The notes: generated by a model not told the origin, from the sequence alone. Shown: positions 8,782-18,420, numbered from the stretch's first letter. The stretch is 64,000 nucleotides of DNA from Balneolaceae bacterium (GCA_017640665.1 JAEPQE010000001.1:310001-374000); one strand, 5' to 3'. Numbers and translations are program-made.

Positions 8782-10071
8782 TCAATACCACGAAAGGATC
8801 GCATATCCACTAAATCCGCCGCCATCTTCTACCTCCAATTCAGGTAAATCTGATGTAAGCGCCTGAGAAAATTCTACTCTTCCCGCACCGCTTGCAGAAA
8901 AACTATTCGCAACAATCGCTCCACGTATACTACCGGACCCGGTTACATTTACATGTGCGTTAGGAGCATATAATACTCGTGTGTTTGCAACAGCTGCACC
9001 TGAAACCGTTACATTATCTCCTCCGGAAATAATATGCCCCTGAATTCCTCCGGAACCACTAATTGTTATGTCTGCGGTTTCTGCGTATACACTTCCGTTG
9101 AAGGTAGTTGCTCCCGCAAAGTTCAAAGCGTCTTCGCCTCCGTAATAAGTAAATAGCTTTTCCTGAGTTCCGCCATTATTCATTGTACTACTTCCCGAAA
9201 CCACCAAATCATCTTCCACAATTAACGTAAGATTTCCTGAACCTACTATATTTACACGCCCTTGAGTTAAATTAAAATCGCCTACGTGCATAACCCGATC
9301 TTCCGTTCCTGTATTAATTGTAAGTTCATAATTACTCTGTACTGTTACTGAAGGTATGTATGCTCCATCATAGTCAGATGGATTGAGTGTAATATTAGTA
9401 AATGGCCAAACTGTGACAATAGGAGAGCGAATAGTTGTTTTTGCTGGATAATCTATAAAATCCGGTAATTCATACTCCCCTGGTGAAGGAAGATTTTCTA
9501 CTCCTAACCCCACATTATGTCCAGAAGCCTGAATTACTGTGGTTGAAGGATCTCCACCAGGCCCAATTGATAGTGAACTATCGATAGAAGTAGCCCAGGA
9601 TAAATTAACATCTCCTGCACCTACTGCATTTGTGCCGGCATGACCAATTATTCTCGCACTTCCACTTAACGACATATTAGATCCAGAAAAAACGGCGTAC
9701 GGAAGGTTAGGATTCCAAATAGGACTGGTATTTTGCGAAAGTAGTTTCAGTTCCTGTCTATACTCTATATTATTAACCTTTCCCCAGCTTTCCACTAAAA
9801 TAGTATCACCTATTTCAGTGACTGTATATTTGTAGCTACCACCCATAGCATCCCAATCAGTATAAGCTGTTACATCCGAAACATCTTCCTCATCATTTAA
9901 TTGATTAGATACGCCCAGAATAACAGCTTGTGAAATATTCTTTGCCTGATTAGCATTAAAAGCCTGCACTGATTCGAGTTGAGCTCTGTAAAGATTACGT
10001 CTTGTCATATCACCAAACACAGTGAGTGCCAGTGTCATTGATAAAACTAACCAAATTGCATAATTACCCAT
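8782..10071 (-). CDS. PilX-like surface protein with beta-helix-type repeats
   Basis: This 429-residue protein is unnamed. Residues 1-22 form a membrane helix right at the N-terminus (MGNYAIWLVLSMTLALTVFG), then a helical stretch rich in Gln and Asn follows, as in minor pilins of the PilX type. Residues about 130-420 contain many SGSG, SGSA and SGAG turns spaced like a parallel beta-helix (SLSGSARI, ISGSGGIQG, VTGSGSIRG), typical of DUF7305/PilX-associated passenger regions. Its start is 2 bases after the stop of the upstream gene, so the three pilin-like genes probably form one operon. It is likely cell-surface or periplasmic. No prepilin peptidase or pilus ATPase gene lies nearby. Confidence 0.6.
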   Translation of the reverse strand: MGNYAIWLVLSMTLALTVFGDMTRRNLYRAQLESVQAFNANQAKNISQAVILGVSNQLNDEEDVSDVTAYTDWDAMGGSYKYTVTEIGDTILVESWGKVNNIEYRQELKLLSQNTSPIWNPNLPYAVFSGSNMSLSGSARIIGHAGTNAVGAGDVNLSWATSIDSSLSIGPGGDPSTTVIQASGHNVGLGVENLPSPGEYELPDFIDYPAKTTIRSPIVTVWPFTNITLNPSDYDGAYIPSVTVQSNYELTINTGTEDRVMHVGDFNLTQGRVNIVGSGNLTLIVEDDLVVSGSSTMNNGGTQEKLFTYYGGEDALNFAGATTFNGSVYAETADITISGSGGIQGHIISGGDNVTVSGAAVANTRVLYAPNAHVNVTGSGSIRGAIVANSFSASGAGRVEFSQALTSDLPELEVEDGGGFSGYAILSWY

Positions 10072-10073
10072 TA

Positions 10074-10604
10074 TTAACTTCCTGTGCTATAAAAGATATC
10101 TGAAGCGTGTAAGTTTTTGAGATAAATACTGCGCTCTGCAGATGCTTTATAGCTTCTGTTTTTGTTTATTTGCTCATCGTTAGACGAAGTCGTAAGAACA
10201 CTCACTTTCAAAAATGGAGCGGATGTCGTTCCATGTGTTGTCTCCTGAAAGGTTAGAGAATCGAGCCTTAAAAAATATGCTGTAGTATCAGCACTACCCC
10301 CTCGGGGAGTACGAATAACTTTCAAATATTCATTGTCTTTAAAAATCTTTACATCTACTGAATCTGATGCTTCTGTTACTTTCTCTACAAATTCAAAACT
10401 GGAACCATTAGCTGTTTCTACCCTATGCAAATATCTAACCTCTTCTGAGATAAGCAGAACCGTGTTATTTGCATTAGTTTGTAAGTGATAGGTTGATTGG
10501 TTTTCCACAGTAGAATCCATCATCACTACATTCGCTCCGGTTATCATTGTTATAAGTATTCCCAAAATGATCGGGGGTATTATTAATTCAAAAGAAATAT
10601 TCAT
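10074..10604 (-). CDS. Pilin-like membrane-anchored protein, function unknown
   Basis: This 176-residue protein starts with a hydrophobic helix at about residues 7-28 (IIPPIILGILITMITGANVV) and continues as an extracytoplasmic domain with a helical stretch followed by beta-rich sequence. This N-terminal anchor plus helix is the layout of type II/IV pseudopilins, but no GFTLIE-like cleavage site is visible. It is the middle gene of three: 6 bases separate it from the gene upstream and 2 from the gene downstream. I do not recognise a named family. A structural subunit or minor pilin is the best guess. Confidence 0.5.
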   Translation of the reverse strand: MNISFELIIPPIILGILITMITGANVVMMDSTVENQSTYHLQTNANNTVLLISEEVRYLHRVETANGSSFEFVEKVTEASDSVDVKIFKDNEYLKVIRTPRGGSADTTAYFLRLDSLTFQETTHGTTSAPFLKVSVLTTSSNDEQINKNRSYKASAERSIYLKNLHASDIFYSTGS

Positions 10605-10610
10605 GGTTTA

Positions 10611-11027
10611 TCAATTAGGATTATATGGTACGATGGATGCATTTTGCTGCGCCAATTGCTTTGGTTTCCCACTTTCTATCCTGTAAATAGTTACGGTTGC
10701 AACCCTGCCGGTAGCCCCTGCAACGATTTCTTGTTCCGATGATAGCTCTATGGTTGCTGCCAGAGTATCATCAGAGGCAGTTATTAAATTTTTTCTGGTA
10801 CTTGCATAATTAATATCATTCAAATGACCGTAGTTTGCCTGTAAAGAATCGTAGTTAAAAGACTGTGAATACAATTCATCTGTAATTGAAACCCCAAAGT
10901 TTACTGCATCCACCTCCTGCTGACTATCTACCGTTTGCTGAGTAGCAACCAAATATCCTTTATGAATATTCATAGACAGAAACATGAAAATTGCTATCGC
11001 CCCAAGTGATAAGAAAGTTTGATTCAT
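10611..11027 (-). CDS. Small pilin-like membrane protein, function unknown
   Basis: This 138-residue protein begins with an N-terminal membrane helix (residues about 4-20, FLSLGAIAIFMFLSM) and then a Gln/Asp-rich helical segment, again the shape of a pseudopilin without a recognisable prepilin peptidase site. It is the first gene of the three-gene reverse-strand operon. The start codon lies about 250 bases from the divergent aminopeptidase gene, and the shared AT-rich gap should hold both promoters. No family name can be supported. Confidence 0.5.
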   Translation of the reverse strand: MNQTFLSLGAIAIFMFLSMNIHKGYLVATQQTVDSQQEVDAVNFGVSITDELYSQSFNYDSLQANYGHLNDINYASTRKNLITASDDTLAATIELSSEQEIVAGATGRVATVTIYRIESGKPKQLAQQNASIVPYNPN

Positions 11028-11273
11028 CTATACTTTTATTAGCCAATTTTAATATTAAAATATTTTAATGACAAAGATTACACTTACTCATCTAAAATTC
11101 AAGCATCTAACATCAATTTACATGCCTTTAACTAGTTGAAATTTTAAAAGAATAATAGTCTTAGCCAGTTATTCATTTGCCTTAATAGTTATTACGAATT
11201 GCGTTTGTAATCGGATTGGTTCAAATTTGATTTTAACTTTCATATAGATCAATACTTACAAATCTTATTAGCT

Positions 11274-12407
11274 ATGGCACGTATTATTTTGTCTTTGATT
11301 ACGATTTTTTTGTTTTCAAGTAACATTCAAGCACAAGAAAGATTAAGAGTCAGAGATTATGGCATCAAGCCAGGAATTTTAACTCCCGGTCCTCTTAATG
11401 CAATTACTGATGTAGATGAAATACTTGTAGGGCATACTACTCTTATTGAAGGTGAGCATACCAGGACAGGTGTCACGATGATTCTTCCACATAGTGGAAA
11501 CATATTCAGAGATCGGGTACCCGCTGCCGTTTATGTAGGTAATGGATTTGGTAAGGCTGTAGGCTTTACTCAAATCGAAGAACTTGGAGAAATCGAAACT
11601 CCGATTGGTCTAACGAATACATTAAGTATTCACACGGTTGCGAATGCTATTACAGATTACACCCTTAAGCTTCCAGGAAATGAAAATGTAAGATCGGTAA
11701 ACCCAACCGTTGGCGAAACAAATGACGGCTATTTAAACGATATTCGTGCCAGATCCGTAGAGTTCGGGCATGTTTATGAAGCTATCGAAAATGCTTCTCC
11801 CGGAGTTGTTGAAGAAGGCGCTGTAGGAGCAGGCACCGGGACCCGAGCTTTGGGCTACAAAGGAGGAATTGGAACTTCATCTCGTGTACTTCCAGAAGAA
11901 TATGGAGGATACACCGTGGGAGTTTTGGTACAATCCAATTTTGGAGGAGTACTCACTATTGATGGCGCACCAGTAGGTGAAGAACTTGAAAATCACTACC
12001 TATCTGATATAGTACCTTATAATGTAGATGGATCCATAATGATTATTGTAGCTACAGACGCACCAATCACCTCTCGCAATTTAAAACGTCTTGCTAAACG
12101 AGCTTTTTTAGGAATAAGCAGAGTGGGTGGTTTTGCCTCAAATGGTAGTGGCGACTATATAATTGCTTTCTCAACTCATGAGTCAGTTCGGAACAATCTT
12201 GATAACCAGAGTCCGGTTCGTGAAATTTCTGAATTGGACAATAACAGAATGACCCCTCTATTTCTGGCAGCAGTTGAAGCTACCGAAGAAGCCATCCTCA
12301 ACTCCTTATTTATGGCATCCACAATTTCGGGTCACAGAGGAGAACAACAAGCACTTCCCATTGATCAAGTTCTACCAATTCTAAAGAAGTACTCAGTGAT
12401 AGATTAA
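11274..12407 (+). CDS. P1 (DmpA) family aminopeptidase, secreted
   Basis: This 377-residue protein belongs to the DmpA/L-aminopeptidase D-esterase family, which cleaves itself to free an N-terminal Ser nucleophile and then removes N-terminal residues from peptides. Residues 1-21 form a signal peptide ending IQAQ, so it should act in the periplasm. The glycine-rich core (GAVGAGTGTRALGYKGG) and the autocleavage site Gly291-Ser292 in SNGSGDY match the family. Length is typical (about 360-380). It is a single gene, divergent from the pilin-like operon and followed by a long gap. Confidence 0.88.
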   Translation: MARIILSLITIFLFSSNIQAQERLRVRDYGIKPGILTPGPLNAITDVDEILVGHTTLIEGEHTRTGVTMILPHSGNIFRDRVPAAVYVGNGFGKAVGFTQIEELGEIETPIGLTNTLSIHTVANAITDYTLKLPGNENVRSVNPTVGETNDGYLNDIRARSVEFGHVYEAIENASPGVVEEGAVGAGTGTRALGYKGGIGTSSRVLPEEYGGYTVGVLVQSNFGGVLTIDGAPVGEELENHYLSDIVPYNVDGSIMIIVATDAPITSRNLKRLAKRAFLGISRVGGFASNGSGDYIIAFSTHESVRNNLDNQSPVREISELDNNRMTPLFLAAVEATEEAILNSLFMASTISGHRGEQQALPIDQVLPILKKYSVID

Positions 12408-12887
12408 CCCCTTCTATCTCTTATTGAGGCGGCTATGAAGCCATGTACCATCAGACCCACATTTGGGATGACTGATTATTGTTTCGTAGGCACTAATTTA
12501 TCCTTTAAAAGTCATCTCGCGAAGGCGGGAATCTAAATTGCTAACAAAGGTATTAATTCCATACATCACGGAGTATTAGATCGAGGAATATGCACAATCC
12601 AATAATGGGGAGGCTTTTCCAAGCGTGTGACCCTACCCTTCGATCCGGTTCGGAATTTTAAAAAACTACATGCCCGGGTTATCGGAAAAAATGCTCTTTT
12701 ACCCCGGGAAAATCAGATGGATAATTTCGGGAGCTTCGTTTAATATCATAAGTATTCAGAGGCTTCATGCTCGTTCCACATGACAAAACCTGAGCTCTAA
12801 AATCTTCCCGTCCTTGTCCCGATCCCAAGAACAAAATCTTACCAATTTAGCCTGAAAAATTAATTTTGCTTTCAAAGTGGAAAATTC
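12408..12887. other. Long non-coding gap upstream of the mraZ promoter
   Basis: About 480 bases with no credible gene. At 12513-12536 there is a segment (GTCATCTCGCGAAGGCGGGA and following bases) like one arm of a common dispersed palindromic repeat, without a clear second arm. CCCGGG occurs twice near 12672-12708, flanking an AT-rich spacer. No tRNA, riboswitch or strong terminator was recognised. It could be decayed intergenic repeats. Confidence 0.5.
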
Positions 12888-12945
12888 TTGACACATTGTG
12901 GCAAATTAGGGTACATTGTGGAGTGATGTGGGAGACAGTGGGGAC
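12888..12945 (+). promoter_or_regulatory. mraZ promoter with phased GTGG repeats (candidate MraZ boxes)
   Basis: TTGACA at 12888-12893 with TACATT at 12912-12917 gives a plausible -35/-10 pair with 18-base spacing. GTGG occurs at 12898, 12918, 12928 and 12938, exactly in 10-base register, with a degenerate AGGG at 12908. MraZ is known to bind short direct repeats spaced by one helical turn upstream of its own gene, so this is a likely autoregulatory site for the whole dcw cluster. The repeats are seen; binding is inferred. Confidence 0.7.
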
Positions 12946-12994
12946 TTTCTCTTTTCTGATCAAATTAGCAATCTAAATTCACGTAGCGGGAATC

Positions 12995-13462
12995 GTGTAT
13001 AGTTTTAAAGGCCAATACGAGCATAGTGTAGATGAGAAAGGACGCATTTCTTTCCCTGCCAAGATGCGTAAAGTGCTTAGCCCATCCGCACAAGATCGGT
13101 TCGTCGTAGTACGTGGATTAGAAGGTTGCCTCTATTTATACCCCGAAAATGAATGGCAAAATGTAGAAGACGCCCTGTCTCAGGCCAATAACTTTACCCG
13201 CGCCGGCCGCATTGCCAAACGTAATTTCCTACGCTATGCAGAAGATGTAGCGCTCGATAAACAAAATCGCATAGCCATCCCCTCTGACCATTCCACGTTC
13301 GCTGGTATCGGTTCTAAAGCTGTTTTTATTGGAATGGGGCAATACATCGAAATCTGGTCCCCGGATAAACTAAACGAGGCTGACGAAAACCTCGACCCTG
13401 ATGCATTTGAAGAAATTTTTGAACAAGTGATGGGAGGCGGCTCACAAACCGATGCTGATTAA
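12995..13462 (+). CDS. mraZ: Transcriptional regulator MraZ
   Basis: This 155-residue protein has two SpoVT-AbrB/MraZ domains (about 5-55 and 80-130; DEKGRISFPAKMR and LDKQNRIAIPSD). MraZ forms a ring, binds the promoter of the dcw cluster and represses it. The start is GTG at 12995, giving MYSFKGQYEHS, the usual family N-terminus. The phased GTGG sites lie 50-100 bases upstream. It is the first gene of a division and wall cluster that runs to ftsZ. Confidence 0.95.
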   Translation: MYSFKGQYEHSVDEKGRISFPAKMRKVLSPSAQDRFVVVRGLEGCLYLYPENEWQNVEDALSQANNFTRAGRIAKRNFLRYAEDVALDKQNRIAIPSDHSTFAGIGSKAVFIGMGQYIEIWSPDKLNEADENLDPDAFEEIFEQVMGGGSQTDAD

Positions 13463-13463
13463 C

Positions 13464-14390
13464 ATGACTACATATTATGAGCATATCCCCGTAATGCTTC
13501 AGGAATGCATGAATGGTCTTGCTATCGAAAAAGATGGCATATATGTAGATGGAACCCTTGGCGGTGGCGGTCATTCAAAAGAAATTATATCTCATTTAAA
13601 TGAGAACGGACAACTTTATGCTATAGATCAGGACGATGAAGCAATCGCTGCAGCTTCAACCCGAATCGGAGACGATCCCAGATTCAACATATTAAAAGGA
13701 AACTTTGGCTACCTGACTACCCTTCTACCTCCCCAAGTACAAGGTCAGGTAGCCGGAATCCTTTTAGATCTTGGAGTTTCCACCCATCAGATAAAAGAAG
13801 CTGGACGTGGTTTCAGTTTTCAGGAAGACGGTCCATTGGATATGCGCATGGGAAACCTTACCGGGGTTTCTGCCTATCAGGTGGTTAATAATTATGAGTA
13901 CGAGCAGCTCCGTGATGTAATCTTCCATTACGGAGAAGAACGAGCAAGCCGACAGATTGCTAAAGCCATCATCAATGCCCGCCCTATTGAAACTACAGGA
14001 GAACTTAAAGCCGCTGTAGGCGAAGTAATTAAAGGTAAATTTCAGGTTAAATCACTCGCCCGGGTATTCCAGGGAATCCGTATTGAGGTAAACCGGGAGC
14101 TGGAAATGCTGAAAGATGTGCTCACACAATCCCTCGAGGTTCTTAAGCCTGGCGGGCGATTAGTAGTGATGTCTTACCACTCATTGGAGGATCGTATTGT
14201 TAAACGATTTTTTAAAGCCGGTAATTTAGAAGGTAAGATCGAGAAAGATTTTTACGGAAACGTCATTTCCCCACTTCAACCGATAAACCGACAGGTTATC
14301 ACCCCATCTGAAGATGAAGTTTCCAAAAACCCCGCAGCCCGAAGCGCTAAACTCCGGGTCGCAGAAAAAACCAACGGAGGCGGCTCATGA
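13464..14390 (+). CDS. rsmH: 16S rRNA (cytosine-1402-N4)-methyltransferase
   Basis: RsmH (MraW) methylates C1402 of 16S rRNA using SAM. The SAM-binding DGTLGGGGHS motif and the HSLEDRIVKRFF and NPAARSAKLRVAE motifs near the C-terminus are intact. The frame is open from ATG at 13452, but the ATG at 13464 just after the mraZ stop gives MTTYYEHIPVML, the typical start. The stop overlaps the start of ftsL by 4 bases (ATGA), so the two are probably translationally coupled. Confidence 0.95.
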   Translation: MTTYYEHIPVMLQECMNGLAIEKDGIYVDGTLGGGGHSKEIISHLNENGQLYAIDQDDEAIAAASTRIGDDPRFNILKGNFGYLTTLLPPQVQGQVAGILLDLGVSTHQIKEAGRGFSFQEDGPLDMRMGNLTGVSAYQVVNNYEYEQLRDVIFHYGEERASRQIAKAIINARPIETTGELKAAVGEVIKGKFQVKSLARVFQGIRIEVNRELEMLKDVLTQSLEVLKPGGRLVVMSYHSLEDRIVKRFFKAGNLEGKIEKDFYGNVISPLQPINRQVITPSEDEVSKNPAARSAKLRVAEKTNGGGS

Positions 14391-14806
14391 TGGTTCAATC
14401 CCCGCTTAAGCGCCAACAAGTGAAGCCAAACCTCCGAAAAGTCCCTAAACCTGACATAACACCCTCACCCCCCTCAGCTAAAAAGGCCAGAAGGAAAAAA
14501 GTCGGCAAGGCTTCAACCGGAAATGTTGGTTTTCCAAAAATCAAACCAGGAAAAGTAATTCTTGCTGCGCTCATTATCGGAGTGTTTGGCTTTGCATATT
14601 TAACCCATGTTTTTGCCACGCAAAAGCTGCTACAGGAAGTCCAGGCTTTAGAGCAGGAATACAACAGAGCTCGCCAAATGCATGATGAATTAAAGCTGAA
14701 GTACGACCGAATGGTTGGGCCCGCTGAGATTTATCAAAAAGCAAAAGAGCAGGGCTTTATAAACGGTGGGCCGGTCGATAAAGTAATCAAAGTAAAAAAT
14801 GACTGA
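14387..14806 (+). CDS. ftsL: FtsL-like cell division protein
   Basis: This 139-residue bitopic protein has a basic, Pro-rich cytoplasmic tail (about 1-55), one membrane helix (about 57-76, VILAALIIGVFGFAYLTHVF) and a periplasmic coiled coil (about 82-120). That is the layout of FtsL, which joins FtsB and FtsQ to activate septal wall synthesis. Sequence identity in this family is low, so the call rests on size, topology and the position between rsmH and ftsI. It overlaps both neighbours, by 4 and 8 bases. Confidence 0.8.
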   Translation: MMVQSPLKRQQVKPNLRKVPKPDITPSPPSAKKARRKKVGKASTGNVGFPKIKPGKVILAALIIGVFGFAYLTHVFATQKLLQEVQALEQEYNRARQMHDELKLKYDRMVGPAEIYQKAKEQGFINGGPVDKVIKVKND

Positions 14807-16961
14807 GTACCGAACCGCCATATTAAGTCGGATGTTCATCGTGCTTGGATTACTGTTCCTATTACCTTGCGCATTGGCCTTTCAACTATTCCGCATTAAC
14901 TATGTGGAGGGTGAAGGACTACGTGAACTTTGGAACCAACAGGCCATTGATTATATCTCTATTCCTGCTCAACGTGGGAATATTTACGATCAAAACGGAA
15001 CGCTGCTCGCCACAAATGCTACCGATTACCAAATCGCTCTTGATCCAAAGATTAAAGGATTAACCCGTGATCAGATTGTTCAGTTAACAAAAAAAATGGC
15101 TGAAGTAACTAATCAGCCTTCTTCTTATTACCTGAATAAAATTGACTCAGCTCCTTCACGTTCACGCTATGTAGTACTTGGCAAGAATCTTTCCGGTATC
15201 GCGAAGGACGAAATTAAAGCTCTTGGTATTCGAGGTGTGATTGTTGAGGAGAACTTTCGAAGAAAGTATACGTTTGGAACACTCGCGGCACACTCTCTTG
15301 GATTTGTAAATCATAATATGGATGGCCGTACCGGGATTGAGTCTTTCTACAATACGGAGCTTAAAGGAGAAGATGGTGTTCGTCAGGTTCGAAAAGACCC
15401 ATTCAACAGAATATTTGAATATGTTGGGGCTCCAAAAAAACTGCCTCAGGATGGGTATTCCCTGCACACGACCATTGATGCTTACATCCAGGCCATTCTT
15501 GAAGACGAATTAAAAACCGGTGTCGAAAAGCACCAGGCCAATTATGGAACCGGAATCATTCTGGATCCCAAAACGGGTGCCATTAAAGCCTTAGCTAATT
15601 ACCCTACCTTCGATCCCAACTTCCCAGGGAATGAAGATGACATCAACCGACGTAATTTCGCAGTTTCTGATATGGTAGAGCCTGGTTCAACCTTTAAATT
15701 GGTAACTGCTATAGCTGCAGTAGAACAACGAAAAGTTGATTTCGAAGAGATTTTTGAAACTCCTGAGAGTGGAGAAATAGTCATTCACGGTTTAACACTC
15801 CGCGATCATGATCCACTTGGTAACATGGATTTTGCAAGTGTAATGAGGCAGTCCTCAAATGTAGCTACGGCTGAAATTGCCATGCGTTTAGATAAAGACA
15901 AGTTTTACCAGTACGCCAGAAATATGGGCTTTGGAACCCCTACCTATGTTGATATCGCCGGAGAAGAAAGTGGACGAATGGCAAAACCCTATGAATGGAG
16001 TTTGGTAAGCCTTCCGTGGATGTCGCACGGATATGAATTGCTTTCTACTCCAATTCAGGTTGCTCAGGCTTATGCTGCTTTCGCGAACGATGGCTTGATG
16101 ATGAGGCCCTATGTAGTAGAAAGAATCGAAGACAAACAAGGAAATATCATCAGTGAGCATCACCCCGTAGAAATACGCAGAATCGCTAAAAAGAAAACGT
16201 TGGATGCACTACTTCCTGTATTTGAAAGCGTTGTCTCAGACTCCGGAACCGGAGAGTTCGCACAGGTCGAAGGCTTAAGCATAGCTGGCAAAACAGGAAC
16301 CGCTAAAAAAGTAGTGAACGGTCGTTATACAAATAACTACAGAGGTTCATTTGTCGGCTTCTTCCCTGTTGAAGACCCTAAATATGTGTGTCTGATTCTT
16401 CTTGACGAGCCCAAGCCGGTAGGTTACGGCGGTTATACGGCAGGACCTATTTTCCGACAAGTTGCTACCCGTATTGCCGGACTGGACAGTGATTTACAAC
16501 GTGATTTCAGGTTTGATGAACACGAACCTGAGTTACTGGCCCTTACTCCCTATGTTGAAGGGTTACCGGTTCATCAGGCTGAAAAGATCCTTGAAGAACT
16601 AAACCTTGAGTTTAAGAGCTCCGGAAAAGATGGATTTGTTTTATCACAAGAACCAACAGCCGGAACGGAGCTTATGGCCGGACAAGAAATTTTACTCACT
16701 CTTTCGGAAACCTATGCTCCGATTGATAGTGCAAGCATTAAAGAAGGTCTCGCGGAAATCCCTGATTTGAAAGGCATGAGCATGCGAAGTGCTTCAAACC
16801 TTCTTACCTCACTTGGGCTAAAGTCTTCTATGATCGGCTCAGGAACCATATTCGCGCAGTTCCCTAAGGCCGGTGAATTGATGAGAAAAGGAAGTGAAGT
16901 AACCATCAGAGGAAAAGCCAGGTCGCTTGAAATTATAACTGAAGCCGGAAGAGATAAATAA
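14799..16961 (+). CDS. ftsI: Septal penicillin-binding protein (transpeptidase) with PASTA domains
   Basis: This 720-residue class B PBP cross-links septal peptidoglycan in the periplasm. It has an N-terminal anchor (about 8-28), a dimerisation region and a transpeptidase domain with Ser297-x-x-Lys300 (STFK), Ser352/353-Asn354 and Lys498-Thr-Gly (KTGTAKK). Two PASTA domains follow at about 585-645 and 655-715, which bind wall material or beta-lactams in relatives. A PASTA tail is usual for FtsI of Bacteroidota and Gram-positives, unlike E. coli. It overlaps ftsL and is one base from murE. Confidence 0.93.
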   Translation: MTEYRTAILSRMFIVLGLLFLLPCALAFQLFRINYVEGEGLRELWNQQAIDYISIPAQRGNIYDQNGTLLATNATDYQIALDPKIKGLTRDQIVQLTKKMAEVTNQPSSYYLNKIDSAPSRSRYVVLGKNLSGIAKDEIKALGIRGVIVEENFRRKYTFGTLAAHSLGFVNHNMDGRTGIESFYNTELKGEDGVRQVRKDPFNRIFEYVGAPKKLPQDGYSLHTTIDAYIQAILEDELKTGVEKHQANYGTGIILDPKTGAIKALANYPTFDPNFPGNEDDINRRNFAVSDMVEPGSTFKLVTAIAAVEQRKVDFEEIFETPESGEIVIHGLTLRDHDPLGNMDFASVMRQSSNVATAEIAMRLDKDKFYQYARNMGFGTPTYVDIAGEESGRMAKPYEWSLVSLPWMSHGYELLSTPIQVAQAYAAFANDGLMMRPYVVERIEDKQGNIISEHHPVEIRRIAKKKTLDALLPVFESVVSDSGTGEFAQVEGLSIAGKTGTAKKVVNGRYTNNYRGSFVGFFPVEDPKYVCLILLDEPKPVGYGGYTAGPIFRQVATRIAGLDSDLQRDFRFDEHEPELLALTPYVEGLPVHQAEKILEELNLEFKSSGKDGFVLSQEPTAGTELMAGQEILLTLSETYAPIDSASIKEGLAEIPDLKGMSMRSASNLLTSLGLKSSMIGSGTIFAQFPKAGELMRKGSEVTIRGKARSLEIITEAGRDK

Positions 16962-16962
16962 G

Positions 16963-18420
16963 TTGTACATCAAAGAACTTATAGAGTTAGTTAATCCACT
17001 ACATGTTTCCAGAACGAAGCCTGAAGAGAATCTGCATTCCATTGTTCAAAACTCACGTCAGGTAACCAAGAACTCTGTATTCATTGCTATCAAGGGTCAT
17101 GAAGTGGATGGTCATATGTTTCTGGAAGACGCTATTTCCAGGGGGGCTAAAGTTCTGATTACCGAAGAAAGCTACTATACAGATGCAAAGGATGTTTGTG
17201 TGATGGAAGTGGAGAATACCAGAATCTTACTCGGTAAACTTGCTCATGCTTTTGCTGGAAATCCTGCCAAAAAACTAAAAATTATTGGAATTACCGGCAC
17301 TAATGGTAAAACAACCACGGCTACTTTGGTTCACCAAGTGCTTTCATCGCTTGGAGAAAAGGTATCTTTACTAGGCACCGTCTCAAAAAAGATTTTAGAA
17401 GAAGAACTGGACAGCGCTCTTACCACTTCAGATCCTATCGAACTGGCCAACGACATGAAAAAGATGATCGAAGCTGGTTCAGAGTACTTGGTGATGGAAG
17501 TTTCTTCCCATGCCCTTGTTCAATCACGTGTTTCGGGATTTGATTTTAAAGTGGCGGTATTTACAAATCTTAGTCATGATCACCTTGACTACCATGTAAC
17601 AATTGAAGAGTACGCGAAAGCCAAAAAAATTCTCTTTGATGAGCTCCCTTCTTCCTCTACTGCAATTATTAATGCAGATGATCAGTATGGGGCATTTATG
17701 CTTGCTAACTGTACAGCAAAAAAATCTCTGCTTTCATTTGGCACCGATCAAAACTATATCCAATCAAATACATCCTCTGGTTTAACTCTGATGGTGAATG
17801 GTGCTCTGATCACTTCCCCTTTGATTGGAGAGTTCAATGCTTATAATGTAGCTCAGACCTTCCTTATTTGTAAGGCACTAGGATTGAAAACCGATTCCAT
17901 TGCTAAAGCATTAAAGAATGCAGCTGGTGCAGCCGGGCGAATGGAGAAAATTGAACTCGATGCAGCTCCTCTTGCTATTGTAGATTATGCACACACTCCT
18001 GATGCACTAAAAAATGTGCTGTCAACCTTGCATAAGGTAAAAGAACCTTCGCAAAAACTGATTGTAGTTTTCGGAGCCGGAGGAGACCGTGATACTTCCA
18101 AACGCCCTGAAATGGCAAAAGCTGCTGAAGAGTATGCCGACAAGATTTTTGTAACCAGCGACAATCCGCGTTTTGAAAACCCGGAGAAGATCATTGAAGA
18201 TATTCTGAAGGGATTTGATACTAAAAACAACGTGACAAGTATTACGAATAGGAAAGAAGCCATTCGAAAAGCTATTGGTGTTGCGAATAAGAACGATATC
18301 GTACTGATTGCAGGAAAAGGTCACGAAGATTACCAGGATGTAGAAGGCACCAAACATCCTTTCGATGACCGCCTGATTGCCAGGGATGCCCTCGAACTTT
18401 ATGTAAAGGGAGGCATCTGA
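16963..18420 (+). CDS. murE: UDP-N-acetylmuramoyl-tripeptide synthetase
   Basis: MurE adds the third residue (probably meso-diaminopimelate here) to UDP-MurNAc-L-Ala-D-Glu. The 485-residue protein has the Mur ligase N-terminal domain, the ATP loop GITGTNGKTTT (about 107-117), the central domain and the C-terminal domain. The DNPRFENP motif near residue 405 is the DAP-specificity motif (DNPR). The start appears to be TTG at 16963, directly after the ftsI stop. The stop TGA shares a base with the mraY ATG. Confidence 0.93.
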   Translation: MYIKELIELVNPLHVSRTKPEENLHSIVQNSRQVTKNSVFIAIKGHEVDGHMFLEDAISRGAKVLITEESYYTDAKDVCVMEVENTRILLGKLAHAFAGNPAKKLKIIGITGTNGKTTTATLVHQVLSSLGEKVSLLGTVSKKILEEELDSALTTSDPIELANDMKKMIEAGSEYLVMEVSSHALVQSRVSGFDFKVAVFTNLSHDHLDYHVTIEEYAKAKKILFDELPSSSTAIINADDQYGAFMLANCTAKKSLLSFGTDQNYIQSNTSSGLTLMVNGALITSPLIGEFNAYNVAQTFLICKALGLKTDSIAKALKNAAGAAGRMEKIELDAAPLAIVDYAHTPDALKNVLSTLHKVKEPSQKLIVVFGAGGDRDTSKRPEMAKAAEEYADKIFVTSDNPRFENPEKIIEDILKGFDTKNNVTSITNRKEAIRKAIGVANKNDIVLIAGKGHEDYQDVEGTKHPFDDRLIARDALELYVKGGI

